Below are positions 9,228 to 18,269 of a stretch of 64,000 nucleotides of DNA, piece by piece. Source of the stretch: Candidatus Bathyarchaeota archaeon. GTDB taxonomy: Archaea; Thermoproteota; Bathyarchaeia; Bathyarchaeales; Bathycorpusculaceae. The stretch's first letter is position 1; each line of letters starts with the position of its first letter. The DNA is taken from NCBI GenBank assembly GCA_025058315.1, contig JANXET010000007.1, positions 1 to 64,000 on the forward strand, read 5' to 3'. The notes beneath the pieces were generated by a model, which was given only the letters and a program-made list of their open reading frames with translations, ran no database searches and had not been told where the DNA came from. Made by a program: the position numbers and the translations under genes.

Positions 9228-10373
9228 CTATATTGGCGGAGAAGGTCTCTCACCCAAAATAATCTCTACAATTTTTTCCTTCCACGTGTTTCCAGTTTTC
9301 CTCATAACGGTTACTTTTATGGTGTTTCCTGGAAGAGTTTTCTCCTCCATGTAACTCGCTAAGTCATCTCCGTTTCTTATGCGTGTTCCATTAATTGCCA
9401 CAATTATGTCGTTGACTTGCAGCTTACCATGGGATGGTCCTCCATTCACAACCTCTCTCACAAGCCAGCCGTATGTTATTCCGGCGCCCAACTCCTTTGC
9501 AACATAGTAGTCCATGTCTTCTCCCTTAATCCCCATGTATGAGTGTCCCCTGTACTCTCCTGTAGTTGCTAGGGCATAGATTTCCTTGAGAAGGGTGTTT
9601 GACGGAATAGCGAAGCCTAAACCTTGGGAATCGCTTACTATGGCTGTTGTTATTCCAACAACTTCGCCGTTAAGGTTAAGCAACGGACCGCCTGAATTTC
9701 CCGGGTTTATAGGCGCACTTGTCTGGATCACGTTGGCTATTGCGAAGCCTCCAGTGTAGTCTTCAGTTATCGTTCGGCCTAGGGCGCTGATTACACCAGT
9801 AGTCATTGAGCCTACGAGACCATAAGGGTTCCCGATAGCTATGACGGGATCCCCAACCTTCAATGTTGAGGAGCTAACAACCCTCAACGGCTTAAATTTG
9901 TCCTTTGGAACGTTTTCTTCAACCGAAAGCACAGCTAGGTCTGCGTAGGGATCCTTTCCCAATATGTCTGCCCGGTAGCCTTCTCCGTCGCGGAAGGTTA
10001 TACTTATGTTAACTGCTTCGTGAACTACATGATAATTTGTAACTATAATCATTTTCCCGGTGAAATTGTAAATGAAGCCTGAACCCTTAGCGAAGCTGCC
10101 GCTTCTCTTCTTGACGGAGACAAGCACAACCGAGTCCTTAACCTTCTCATATAACTCGGAAAGGGAAGTGCCGTTATGATAAACCGTGAAATTTTGGTAT
10201 AAAATGTCCTGTGAACCCCAAAGTTTAGAAACTTGACTCCGGAGTTCTGATACATCAGTTTCTAGACTTTTTATTTGCTGAAGAGAAACGTATAGGCTGG
10301 CAACTCCGCCGATGACAAGTCCCGCTATAAACAATAGTGCCAGAAAGCCACGCGGGATCTGTTGCGTATACAT
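9228..10373 (-). CDS. HtrA/DegP-type membrane-anchored serine protease with PDZ domain
   Basis: About 381 residues: an N-terminal membrane anchor (FLALLFIAGLVIGGVASLYV), a short coiled linker (IKSLETDVSELRSQVSKL), a trypsin-like domain with the triad in TNYHVVHEA (His), YADLAVL (Asp) and PGNSGGP (Ser), and a C-terminal PDZ domain (from about residue 280). HtrA proteins degrade or refold damaged proteins outside the membrane. AAGGTGA before the ATG at 10373 sets this start; an in-frame codon at 10430 would add 19 residues. Transcribed in the same direction as the upstream MFS gene. Confidence 0.92.
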   Translation of the reverse strand: MYTQQIPRGFLALLFIAGLVIGGVASLYVSLQQIKSLETDVSELRSQVSKLWGSQDILYQNFTVYHNGTSLSELYEKVKDSVVLVSVKKRSGSFAKGSGFIYNFTGKMIIVTNYHVVHEAVNISITFRDGEGYRADILGKDPYADLAVLSVEENVPKDKFKPLRVVSSSTLKVGDPVIAIGNPYGLVGSMTTGVISALGRTITEDYTGGFAIANVIQTSAPINPGNSGGPLLNLNGEVVGITTAIVSDSQGLGFAIPSNTLLKEIYALATTGEYRGHSYMGIKGEDMDYYVAKELGAGITYGWLVREVVNGGPSHGKLQVNDIIVAINGTRIRNGDDLASYMEEKTLPGNTIKVTVMRKTGNTWKEKIVEIILGERPSPPI

Positions 10374-10436
10374 GCATCGTTCACCTTGAGGGCAATCATC
10401 GCTTTTTATTAAATAAGTATTCTTCTGCAAATTCAG

Positions 10437-11591
10437 CTATTCAAAAATTTTGAGAAATGATAACATTGCTATTAAAAATGACGCTATTATGGATGCTGTG
10501 AACAGGTAATGTGGCGAGATCTCATATAGACGTCCCCCTACATAAGGGGCTAGGAAGGAGCTGAACATGCTGACCATCTGCGGAATTGATATCCATCGTG
10601 CTCTCATATGCTCCGGCGCTAGGGGTCCTACAACCGCGCTCATCAGCGACCATGTTATGTAGGATGCGCCTAAAAGGAAAAAGGCCACTGACAGAACATA
10701 AATGTTGCCGGAGCACAATAACAGAATAAGCGAGCTGCTGCATATAATCATTGAAGCTGCGATTGCATAACTTTTCCTCCATCTGTCTCCAAGTCTTCCT
10801 AAAAGAAGCCCCAGAACAGCTGAGCCGAAGAAGGAAACGGATCCAAGCAGGCCAATTTTAAAATCGCCATAACCATAAGCATCCCAGAGGAACTTTGGAA
10901 TTAACTGGCGGAACATCATGGTGACAAATGTTACGAGAGCGAAGAAGGCAGACAGGAAAACAAGCTTTTTCATTCTGATAGAATCGCCGGATGCATCGTT
11001 TTTTCTTTGCGGATGTAGCTGTGGACGTTGACTACGTATCAGTGTAAGTATCAAACAAGCCGCGGTGTAAAATATGAATGAAACATAGAAGACTTTCTGC
11101 ATTCCGATAATGTTAGCCAAGTATCCTCCTACGGCAGGCGAGAAAATGTAGCCGATGGACCATGATGCTGATAGAACCGTGAAGGTTAATGTGAGTTTGT
11201 TTTTGTCAGCGGTGGATACAACGTAAGCGGTTGATGTGGGGCCGCTAAGCCAAAAACCCCAAAGGATCATTCCTGGCAGCATCTGAACCCAGTTCTTAGC
11301 AATGGAAAACAGAAGCGGCGCAGGTATCCAAGCCAGCCATCCGGCGATCATGACTTTTTTCCCGTCATACTTGTCAGCGATGATTCCTGCTATAAGCAGC
11401 GTTATAGCGGATACAAGGAACGTTACAGTGTACAGCATTCCCATTTCGGAGGCGCTGGCTCCCAAGTATTCCGTTATATAGTACGGCAGCAGGTAAGAGA
11501 ACAGTCCGTCTCCAAAGGCTCCTATAAAGTTTGAGGTAAAAATCAGTTTTAAGTCGATGTTCAGCACTTCAAAAGGTAGAATGAAACGCAT
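10437..11591 (-). CDS. Major facilitator superfamily transporter
   Basis: About 384 residues with twelve likely membrane segments. The short loop after helix 2 carries DKYDGKKVMIAG, the MFS motif A pattern, repeated in the second half as LGRLGDRWRKS. The start at 11591 is preceded by GGGAGA; an upstream in-frame start at 11657 would add 22 polar residues and is less likely. Substrate unknown. It is followed on the same strand by the HtrA gene after a six-base gap. Confidence 0.85.
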   Translation of the reverse strand: MRFILPFEVLNIDLKLIFTSNFIGAFGDGLFSYLLPYYITEYLGASASEMGMLYTVTFLVSAITLLIAGIIADKYDGKKVMIAGWLAWIPAPLLFSIAKNWVQMLPGMILWGFWLSGPTSTAYVVSTADKNKLTLTFTVLSASWSIGYIFSPAVGGYLANIIGMQKVFYVSFIFYTAACLILTLIRSQRPQLHPQRKNDASGDSIRMKKLVFLSAFFALVTFVTMMFRQLIPKFLWDAYGYGDFKIGLLGSVSFFGSAVLGLLLGRLGDRWRKSYAIAASMIICSSSLILLLCSGNIYVLSVAFFLLGASYITWSLMSAVVGPLAPEHMRARWISIPQMVSMFSSFLAPYVGGRLYEISPHYLFTASIIASFLIAMLSFLKIFE

Positions 11592-11711
11592 AATTCTCCC
11601 GTATACCGTAGACAAGCATTTTCCCTGTTTTTGGGTTATATAGCCAAAAAATCGCATACTAAAAGATGTTTATCCTCTTTGACGCTTTTAGAATGTGAAA
11701 TACCTGGGCTG

Positions 11712-12710
11712 CTAAGTTCTTCTGTCAATAATGTCTAATGCGTCAGGGCCTGTTCCTATAAGCACTACCGGTATACCAATCTGATTTTCAACCTCTTTTA
11801 TGAACTCTTTAGCTTCCTGTGGCAGTTCATCATATGACCTTTTGCCTTTGCAGTTTGGATATAGCGCGTCAAGTTTTGTTAGCGCTGCCTGAGTTGCACC
11901 ATTTATCACTGCTGCTCTTTTAGCTATTTCGAAGTTGAATGGGGCTGACCGTCTTTCGCGTCCAGTTCCAGCGGCGATCTCGAACCATCCCCTTTTGACA
12001 GCTTCATCCTTGGAGATCTCGCCCGGCAGAGGTCCCGCACCAACCCTCGTCATAAAAGCCTTGTAAACCAATAGGACATCATCAACTCTTGTAGGTCCCA
12101 CACCGGCTTCTGAGCATATGGCTGAGGCACTTGTATCTCTTCCTGTGACGTAGGGATATGTGCCGAAGAATAGCGATAACATGAAACCTTGAGTACCCTC
12201 AAGTATCACTTTTTTCCCTGCGTCTATTGCCTCATTAACCTCTTTTGCCACGTCTGCAAGGTACAGCTGAAGTTCAGGTATGTCCCTTGCGAGTTTTGCC
12301 GTTCTCCTAACCCGCTCCTCGATGGCTGGGCCTACACCCCAACCCGTGGTGCCAATACCTCTAAGGTGCGAGCTTGTCTTATCCTGTTGTGAGTGTTTCT
12401 CTTCAATTATAGAAGCCTGATAATCCACTCCTATGCGGTTTCCAACGTTTGTCTCCTTAACCTCCTCTAGAAATCTTCCAACATGGATGTTTGAACCTGC
12501 TCCTATGAGAAGCCGGCATCCCTCATATACAAATGTCGCTGGCACCATGTGTAATGCGTAGCGCTTCCCCTCAAACCACACGGTGTGTGCAGCGTTAACG
12601 GATCCAGTCCTAACGCATACGTCTATTTTGTCCTTAAGAGCCAAGTAGGAGATTATTTTCCCCTTACCTTCATCTCCCCAGAATGCTCCAGCTATCACGG
12701 TGCACGGCAT
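11712..12710 (-). CDS. purA: Adenylosuccinate synthetase
   Basis: 332 residues, the short archaeal form. The N-terminus has GAFWGDEGKGK, the P-loop-like GDEGKGK signature, followed by SVNAAHTVWFEGK with the catalytic His, and the family's LEGTQGFMLSL and TGRERRSAPF. The enzyme joins IMP and aspartate with GTP in AMP synthesis. The frame is open 39 codons further upstream, but the ATG at 12710 matches the family start. It lies head to tail after the Sm-like gene. Confidence 0.95.
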   Translation of the reverse strand: MPCTVIAGAFWGDEGKGKIISYLALKDKIDVCVRTGSVNAAHTVWFEGKRYALHMVPATFVYEGCRLLIGAGSNIHVGRFLEEVKETNVGNRIGVDYQASIIEEKHSQQDKTSSHLRGIGTTGWGVGPAIEERVRRTAKLARDIPELQLYLADVAKEVNEAIDAGKKVILEGTQGFMLSLFFGTYPYVTGRDTSASAICSEAGVGPTRVDDVLLVYKAFMTRVGAGPLPGEISKDEAVKRGWFEIAAGTGRERRSAPFNFEIAKRAAVINGATQAALTKLDALYPNCKGKRSYDELPQEAKEFIKEVENQIGIPVVLIGTGPDALDIIDRRT

Positions 12711-12817
12711 TTTGTCCACCGACAACAAAATCTGCCCAATGATATTTAAGATTGTTTGAGCTTTACGTTTAAACAGCCCATCATGCTGAGCAATTATCCA
12801 AATCGTGATCTTGGAGT

Positions 12818-13075
12818 TTAGCCGCATTTCTCGCTGGAGGAGAAAATCAGATTCAAGTCTACAAGTTTCATCCAGGTAATGCTCTTAAGCGGAACTTGTA
12901 GTTGTCTCGTATTCCCATAAGGGATGCACTTTAGGAGAAACTCTCTTCCATCCGGGCCTCTCTGAACTTCTTCAAGTCGAACGTTCACTATCACTGAGCC
13001 GTCCTTCAAATGCAAGTTAACATTCTTACCTAGGAGAGATCTAGCAATGTTTATGTTAAACCCCTTGTTCACCAT
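12818..13075 (-). CDS. Small beta-barrel, possibly Sm-like protein
   Basis: 85 residues. The core LLGKNVNLHLKDGSVI followed by strands VNVRLEEV, EFLLKCI, RQLQVPLKSITWMKLV resembles an Sm/LSm fold (a chain of short strands with a DG turn), but the classical Sm motifs are weak, so this is tentative. Start: AGGAGG lies 8 bases before the ATG at 13075, and this ATG overlaps the stop of the small zinc protein upstream, so the two are co-translated. Confidence 0.6.
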   Translation of the reverse strand: MVNKGFNINIARSLLGKNVNLHLKDGSVIVNVRLEEVQRGPDGREFLLKCIPYGNTRQLQVPLKSITWMKLVDLNLIFSSSEKCG

Positions 13076-13206
13076 TCTAAATCCTCCTTGGCTATTTCGC
13101 TCCAGCAGCTCTTGCATATTGGAAGTTTATCGCCATTAAGCATGATGTATACTTCGACATTATCGTTTTTACATCCCTTTTTCCAAGGATTTTTACAATG
13201 CTCCAT
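13069..13206 (-). CDS. Small Cys-rich zinc-finger-like protein (copy 1)
   Basis: A 45-residue protein. It begins MEHCKNPWKKGCKND and ends LPICKSCWSEIAKEDLEW, so four Cys are placed as two pairs (C-x7-C and C-x2-C), a likely zinc site. It is clearly related to the protein at 18469-18684, which shares CxNP, PIC-x2-CW-x-EIA and D-x-EW. Its stop overlaps the start of the Sm-like gene. I recognise no named family. Confidence 0.7.
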   Translation of the reverse strand: MEHCKNPWKKGCKNDNVEVYIMLNGDKLPICKSCWSEIAKEDLEW

Positions 13207-13297
13207 AGTTGATCCTGATGATGGGATCTTAAGCTGCCCTTTTAAGCTTCATCGTAAAACGCATTCTAGCCAAGGGGGGAGGTGGGTTAAAGTGAAG

Positions 13298-13813
13298 TTA
13301 GAACGTGATGATTTCCGGGGCAACTTCCTCTCTTGTTATCTTAAGCATCCCCAACGTTGGTTTTGACATGAACGGCGGGAGAGGATTTGTGGGGCTTCCA
13401 GGATTTATGAATAGGATGTTTTCCTCTCGTCTTATGCTCGGATAGTGCGTGTGTCCGTAAACAAGCACGTTTAAGCCGTGCTGCTTCGCTATCTCCTTCA
13501 TTTTAGTTATTCCAAACATGGTTCCAGGGTCATGCATAACCCCAATTTTCCAGTTAAAAATCCTGATTGAGTTTATCTTTTGAAGTTTGCCCCGGACTTC
13601 TGGCCCATCCATGTTTCCGTAAACTGCTGTAACCGGCGCCAACTGCTCAAGTTGATCTATTACAATTAAGTCCACGAGATCGCCTGCATGCAATATTCGG
13701 TCAGCTTTTTCGAAGATCTCAAACACTCTTCTCGGGATCATCCTAGCGCGAGATGGCACGTGAGTGTCTGATATCAGCCCCAAAATCTTCACTTGGGTAG
13801 TTTCGTGCGTCAT
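13298..13813 (-). CDS. Metallophosphoesterase (YfcE/MJ0936-like)
   Basis: 171 residues with the calcineurin-like metal ligands in order: SDTHV (residues 15-19), HAGDLVD, GNMDGPEV, MHDPG and GHTHYP, then NPGSPTNPR-like NPGSPTNPLP. This matches the MJ0936/YfcE family of manganese- or nickel-dependent phosphodiesterases that cleave model phosphodiesters; the natural substrate is not settled. The small zinc protein and Sm-like gene follow on the same strand after about 90 bases. Confidence 0.9.
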   Translation of the reverse strand: MTHETTQVKILGLISDTHVPSRARMIPRRVFEIFEKADRILHAGDLVDLIVIDQLEQLAPVTAVYGNMDGPEVRGKLQKINSIRIFNWKIGVMHDPGTMFGITKMKEIAKQHGLNVLVYGHTHYPSIRREENILFINPGSPTNPLPPFMSKPTLGMLKITREEVAPEIITF

Positions 13814-13897
13814 TCACAGAAACTCCGTTTATTGTTGCTTATAATTTTGGTTGCGTACACAAATAAATGTTAGTGAGCGTTGGCTGTCATGCTGAAG

Positions 13898-14248
13898 CTA
13901 TACGGAAACTGCGTCTACTTTGAGGCTGAATATTTGCCGAAGTCTTTTTCGCTTTATCCACAAAAACGCCGTAAATATCAGGCAGCACCCGACAAAGTCG
14001 CTTAAGAAAGGTTCAGGAAACGCTATGAGAAATATGCCTGCTTTAATTAACCTCGAAGCCTTAACATCCACATCTGGCAAATGGAAAATTCTGGTTAGAA
14101 AATGCTCCAACTTATAATTTACTATGTTATTGAGGCGGCTGAAGGCCATCAACTTTTCCTTGAAGTATTGCCTGTTCTCATGTGAAAGGAAGTACCATAA
14201 AGAATAATTGAAGAGGAAGACCCAAACAAGCATGCATAGCTCTAGCAT
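13898..14248 (-). CDS. Hypothetical membrane protein
   Basis: 116 residues. A hydrophobic N-terminal segment (CMLVWVFLFNYSLWYFLS) and a C-terminal pair (AGIFLIAFPEPFLSDF and VGCCLIFTAFLWI) flank a charged middle part. No family recognised. It is on the same strand as the phosphoesterase downstream. Could be non-coding, but the hydrophobic layout and lack of a better frame favour a gene. Confidence 0.5.
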   Translation of the reverse strand: MLELCMLVWVFLFNYSLWYFLSHENRQYFKEKLMAFSRLNNIVNYKLEHFLTRIFHLPDVDVKASRLIKAGIFLIAFPEPFLSDFVGCCLIFTAFLWIKRKRLRQIFSLKVDAVSV

Positions 14249-14390
14249 GCTGTTGCCAGCTGTACCCGTGCTCTAGACGGGCACAGTTAAATTATAGTGA
14301 ATCGTAATATATAATTTTATTCTGAATCAACAGCTAAAAACATGCCTCCAGCATTAGCCTTTAAATCCTGGGCCTTCACTAATATTCTCG

Positions 14391-14747
14391 GTGTGGTATT
14401 TGATAGATTATTACGATTTTGGGGTTATGGTTATTAAGGGCAAGCGTTATACGCGCGACCTAATAGTTTTTGCAGATGCTGTTTTTGATGGGTGGTGGAG
14501 GCGGGAGGGGCATAGGGTTTTCCTTAATGACCTGGACCGTATTCTTAATTGTAATCCCCTGCCTGAAATCCTCGTGATCGGCACAGGCTATGATGGCCTT
14601 GTTGAGGTTATGCCTGAAGTTGAGGAAACGCTTAGAACTAAGGGGATCAAACTTATAGTACAGCCCACCAGGGAAGCCTACAAGACATTTAACAAGCTTC
14701 TTGGCTCTGGAAAAAATGTTGCAGGAGCCTTTCACCTCACATGTTAG
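14391..14747 (+). CDS. Mth938-like domain protein (NDUFAF3/DUF498 family)
   Basis: 118 residues. The start IDYYDFGVMVIKGKRYTRDL and the central PEILVIGTGYDGLVEV followed by TKGIKLIVQPT match the Mth938-like fold, whose eukaryotic member NDUFAF3 helps assemble complex I. Archaeal function is unknown. The GTG at 14391 keeps the conserved first strand; an ATG at 14427 would cut it. The M20 peptidase follows after 12 bases. Confidence 0.82.
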   Translation: MWYLIDYYDFGVMVIKGKRYTRDLIVFADAVFDGWWRREGHRVFLNDLDRILNCNPLPEILVIGTGYDGLVEVMPEVEETLRTKGIKLIVQPTREAYKTFNKLLGSGKNVAGAFHLTC

Positions 14748-14759
14748 AGGTGAATAATT

Positions 14760-16100
14760 TTGCTTCTAAGAGAGGTTGAGGGTGAGGTTACAACCCTTCT
14801 AAGCGACCTGATACGTATAAACACTACAAACCCTCCTGGAAACGAAACTGAAGCAGCGTCCTATCTGGCTAAGGTTCTGGAAGAGGATGGCTTAGACTGC
14901 GAAATTTTGGAGTCAGCTCCCGGCAGAGGTAACTTGGTAGCCCGCTTGAAGGGAACTGGCGAGAAGCCCAGCCTCCTCTTGCTTTCGCATTTGGATGTGG
15001 TTGCCGCCAACCCTGGAGAGTGGAGCGTTAACCCTTTCTCAGGCGTGGTAAAAGACGGCTTCGTTTGGGGGAGAGGCGCCATTGACATGAAGTCGATGAC
15101 CGCTATCGAAGTTATGGTTATGAAGCTTCTCAAGCGGAATAATGTAAAGCTTAAGGGTGATGTGATATTGGCTGCCACGGCTGATGAAGAGAGAGGTGGA
15201 GAAGCCGGGGCAGAATGGCTTGTCCGTAATCATCCTGAAAAGGTAATGGCCTCATATGTTATAAACGAGGGCGGAGGGCAGGCCATACCAATAGATGGTA
15301 AGAACGTTTTTACAATTCAAACTGCTGAAAAAGGCATCCTATGGCTTAAGATTAAGGCAAAAGGTAGCCCTGGGCATGGCTCCTTACCCGGCGCGGCTGA
15401 TAATGCTATTCTGCGCATGTGCAGGGTTATTGAGAGGCTGGGGAACCACCGCGCAGGCATTGCACTGATCCCGACTGTTGTGCAGTTCCTAACGGTGCTT
15501 GCAGAGGGGAACAATTCTATTAAGGAAGTGGCTTCTCTGCTGCGAAACCCTGACGTTGCAGATAATGTTTTAGACATGCTGGCTCAGCGAGATAAAGCTA
15601 TGGCTGAAGAGATTCGTGCGATGATGCGGATGACTATAGCGCCAACAATTGTGCATGGCGGTGTTAAGGAGAACATAATTCCCTCAGAATGCGAAGCTGT
15701 TTTCGATTGCAGAATTCTCCCAGGACAGAGCATATCTGAAGCTTTTAAGAGTATAAGAAGCCTTTTAGGAGACATCGAGAAGCTTGAGTTTGAAGTGATT
15801 CAGTCCAATGAACCATCAGAATCGCCAACGGACACTCCTCTTTATCAATTTATTGTGAAAGTTTTGAGAGAGTTTGAACCTGAATGTTTAGTTACGCCCA
15901 TAATGCTCACGGGAGGGACTGATTCCCGATTTTTCAGGAGGCTAGGCGCGGTTTGCTATGGTTTTCATCCTCTCCGTTCAGATCTGCCCTATGGTGAAAT
16001 CCTCAAGATGATACATGGAGTTGACGAGCGCATCTCCGTGGAGAACCTGGTTTTCGGAACTAGCGTACTATACAATGTTGTAGAGAGATTTATGACATAG
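14760..16100 (+). CDS. M20 family zinc metallopeptidase (ArgE/DapE/ACY1-like)
   Basis: 446 residues. Metal ligands are visible in order: LLSHLDVVAA (His, Asp), GRGAIDMKS (Asp), ADEERGGEAGA (catalytic Glu plus Glu ligand), NEGGG, and the C-terminal TGGTDSRF with GFHPL. A dimerisation domain interrupts the catalytic domain at about residues 200-330. Members remove acyl groups or amino acids from small substrates; substrate here is open. GAGGTGA six bases before the TTG at 14760 supports this start. Confidence 0.88.
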   Translation: MLLREVEGEVTTLLSDLIRINTTNPPGNETEAASYLAKVLEEDGLDCEILESAPGRGNLVARLKGTGEKPSLLLLSHLDVVAANPGEWSVNPFSGVVKDGFVWGRGAIDMKSMTAIEVMVMKLLKRNNVKLKGDVILAATADEERGGEAGAEWLVRNHPEKVMASYVINEGGGQAIPIDGKNVFTIQTAEKGILWLKIKAKGSPGHGSLPGAADNAILRMCRVIERLGNHRAGIALIPTVVQFLTVLAEGNNSIKEVASLLRNPDVADNVLDMLAQRDKAMAEEIRAMMRMTIAPTIVHGGVKENIIPSECEAVFDCRILPGQSISEAFKSIRSLLGDIEKLEFEVIQSNEPSESPTDTPLYQFIVKVLREFEPECLVTPIMLTGGTDSRFFRRLGAVCYGFHPLRSDLPYGEILKMIHGVDERISVENLVFGTSVLYNVVERFMT

Positions 16101-16199
16101 CGAAAAATGCGTATTATTAGAATAGTTTTAAGCGTAAAGTTAAATAGTAGATGTTTATTTGAATGTTATTCCTTCTAGAAGGGAATGGTGGTGCTTTAT

Positions 16200-16496
16200 A
16201 TGCCTGCGATTGAGGTGGGCAGGATATGCGTTAAGGTTGCTGGGAGAGAGGCTGGAATTAAATGTGTGATAGTTGACGTTATCGACAAGAATTTTGTCCT
16301 CGTCACAGGGCCGAAGTCAATTACGGGCGTAAAGAGGCGAAGGTCAAACATTAACCATCTGGAGCCCTTAGCCCAAAAAGTTGACATTAAACGTGGTGCT
16401 TCAGATGAGGAAGTCATTGAGGCGCTGAAGCAGAAGGGCTTGCTAGAAGAAATGGCAAAACCTCTTAAGCCTGTTCTCAACACAGCCTCTGCATGA
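16200..16496 (+). CDS. rpl14e: Ribosomal protein L14e
   Basis: 98 residues with a KOW-type N-terminal barrel: [15 protein letters not shown], then [18 protein letters not shown] and [13 protein letters not shown]. This is the archaeal/eukaryotic L14e of the large subunit. An upstream GTG at 16185 is possible, but the ATG at 16200 fits the family N-terminus. It sits directly before cbf5, a gene pair found in many archaea. Confidence 0.92.
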   Translation: MPAIEVGRICVKVAGREAGIKCVIVDVIDKNFVLVTGPKSITGVKRRRSNINHLEPLAQKVDIKRGASDEEVIEALKQKGLLEEMAKPLKPVLNTASA

Positions 16497-16549
16497 TAAA
16501 CCGTTATTAGCCTTATCCGCGCTCTTAATTCTGTGAGGTGCTTGTATAA

Positions 16550-17572
16550 ATGCCTAGAAGCGTCGCTCCATGGCAAGTTAAACGTGAAATTATATTTAAG
16601 GCTGAAGACGAGACGGACATGAAACATGGTTGTAAACCTGAAGAGCGCCCTGCGCAGCAACACATAAGATACGGCATTATAAACCTGGACAAGCCGGCAG
16701 GGCCCACAAGCCACGAAGTTGCCGCTTGGGTTAAACGCATATTGGGCATTCAGAATGTCGGTCACGGTGGGACTCTAGAAGCCTAGCGCTGGAGAAATCC
16801 CAACGTGACCGGTGTTTTGCCCATAACCCTTGAGGAGTCCAGGAAGGTTGTTCAAGCTCTCCTCACAAGCGGTAAAGAATATGTCTGCGTGATGAAGCTT
16901 CACGGGGATGTTTCTGAGGAAAAAGTGCGATCAATCCTGCAAGAGTTTGAGAACACCATCTATCAGAGGCCACCTTTAAGGGCATCGGTTAAACGTCAAC
17001 TTAGAACTAGACGCATATACTATATGGATTTCTTGGAGATGGAGGGACGCAACGTCCTATTTAAAGTAGGCTGTGAGGGTGGGACTTACATCCGTATGCT
17101 GTGTCACCATATTGGTGAAGTGTTAGGTTGTGGGGCGCATATGCAGGAACTCCGTAGGACAAGAGCCGGACCCTTCGTTGAAAGCGAGGGTATAGTAACC
17201 TTGCATGATGTAGCTTATTTGTTCATGGAATGGCAGAGGACACGCGACGACGCCATTTTAAAGAAATTTATACATCCTGTGGAAAAGGCGCTGGAGTTTA
17301 TTCCGAAGATCTATATACGAGACTCCGCGGTTGATGCAATCTGTCATGGTGCAAGCCTGACGGCTCCCGGCGTTTTGCAGCTGGAGACAGATATTGATAA
17401 GAACTCGCTGGTTGCCATTTTCACCTTGAAAGGTGAAGCTGTTGCTCTTGGAAGGGCTACAGCGTCCACTTATGAGATCCTGAACATGAATCATGGCATA
17501 GTAGCGCGAACAGAGAGAGTTTTAATGCCCAGAGGGACATATCCAAAGCATTGGAAGAGCGGCGAAATCTAA
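16550..17572 (+). CDS. cbf5: tRNA/rRNA pseudouridine synthase Cbf5, split by an 18-nt intron
   Basis: Cbf5 is the catalytic protein of H/ACA guide ribonucleoproteins and can modify tRNA U55. Read straight through, the frame hits TAG at 16784-16786 inside the catalytic loop (GHGGTL...VTGVLP). Removing 16779-16796 joins exon 16550-16778 to exon 16797-17572 in frame, giving 334 residues with the exact motif GGTLDPNVTG and catalytic Asp77. The N-terminus has INLDKPAGPTSHEV and the C-terminal half carries the PUA domain (about 255-334). Upstream is rpl14e; the methyltransferase starts directly after the stop codon. Introns in cbf5 are known from Crenarchaeota. Without splicing the gene would be dead. 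Confidence 0.93.
16760..16810 (+). other. Bulge-helix-bulge motif and 18-nt intron in cbf5
   Basis: The intron is 16779-16796 (AAGCCTAGCGCTGGAGAA). Exon helix GGTCACG (16760-16766) pairs with CGTGACC (16804-16810), one G-A mismatch, then TGGGA (16768-16772) pairs with TCCCA (16798-16802). The central 4-bp helix is CTCT (16773-16776) with GGAG (16791-16794, one G-T pair). The 3-nt bulges are AGA (16777-16779) and AAA (16795-16797), cut after their second base. The inner stem is AGC/GCT with a 5-nt loop. This is the canonical substrate shape of the archaeal splicing endonuclease. Confidence 0.9.
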
Positions 17573-18211
17573 ATGGGAGCTAAGCCTACTAAGGACTTTG
17601 AACATTACTTCGCAGCTAAGCCAAAAGTGAAGCCAGAGTGCATGTTAATACGCGCCTTTCTAAGGGGTAAAAGTTTCAAATTTTTGACGGCGTCAGGTGT
17701 TTTTTCAAAGAAACGAATTGACTTAGGCACGAAGCTCCTTATTGAATCCATGGTGCTGCCTGATGAAGGCCTTATTCTTGACATTGGATGCGGCTACGGA
17801 GCCGTGGGTATAGTGGCAGCATCGCTTAAACCAAAAGTAAAAGTGATCATGACTGACATTAATGAGCGGGCAATTTGGCTTACTAAAAGGAACATACGGT
17901 TGAACAGGATCTTAAACGCGGAAGTTAGACGTGGCAATCTATACAATCCAGTCAGCAAGCTAACCTTCAACTGTATACTTTCAAATCCTCCTGTAAGCGC
18001 AGGATTATCAGTGGTTAAGGAAATTGTGGCCAACGCTCCACAGCATATGGCTGAGGACGCTACCCTCCAGATGGTTGTGAAGTCAAAGGTCGGCGGTGAA
18101 AGGCTAAAGCAGGTTTTCACGGAAGCCTTTGGAAATGTTGAAATACTTGCAAGGGGAAGCGGCTACCGCGTACTGATGTCAAAAAAGCATGACAAAGCAG
18201 AGTCTCAATAA
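17573..18211 (+). CDS. Class I SAM methyltransferase, RsmC/MJ0882-like
   Basis: 212 residues. The SAM-binding motif I is LDIGCGYGAVGI (about residues 66-77), followed by the acidic end of strand 2 (MTDINERA) and the NPPVSAG motif (about 140), an N-P-P-x form typical of RsmC-like enzymes that methylate guanine or adenine in RNA. The small archaeal form corresponds to MJ0882-type proteins. Its ATG starts on the base after the cbf5 stop, so the two are co-translated, which suggests a role in RNA modification. Confidence 0.85.
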   Translation: MGAKPTKDFEHYFAAKPKVKPECMLIRAFLRGKSFKFLTASGVFSKKRIDLGTKLLIESMVLPDEGLILDIGCGYGAVGIVAASLKPKVKVIMTDINERAIWLTKRNIRLNRILNAEVRRGNLYNPVSKLTFNCILSNPPVSAGLSVVKEIVANAPQHMAEDATLQMVVKSKVGGERLKQVFTEAFGNVEILARGSGYRVLMSKKHDKAESQ

Positions 18212-18269
18212 AAAGATTAAAGCTGCAGAGAATACAATAAACATAAGTTACGTAAACCCAGAATTATCA

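Noticed and set aside
16550-17572. cbf5 as a pseudogene or as two genes broken by a stop codon
   Set aside because: The 18-nt insert coincides with a full bulge-helix-bulge fold and its removal restores the exact catalytic motif; chance or sequencing error would not produce both.
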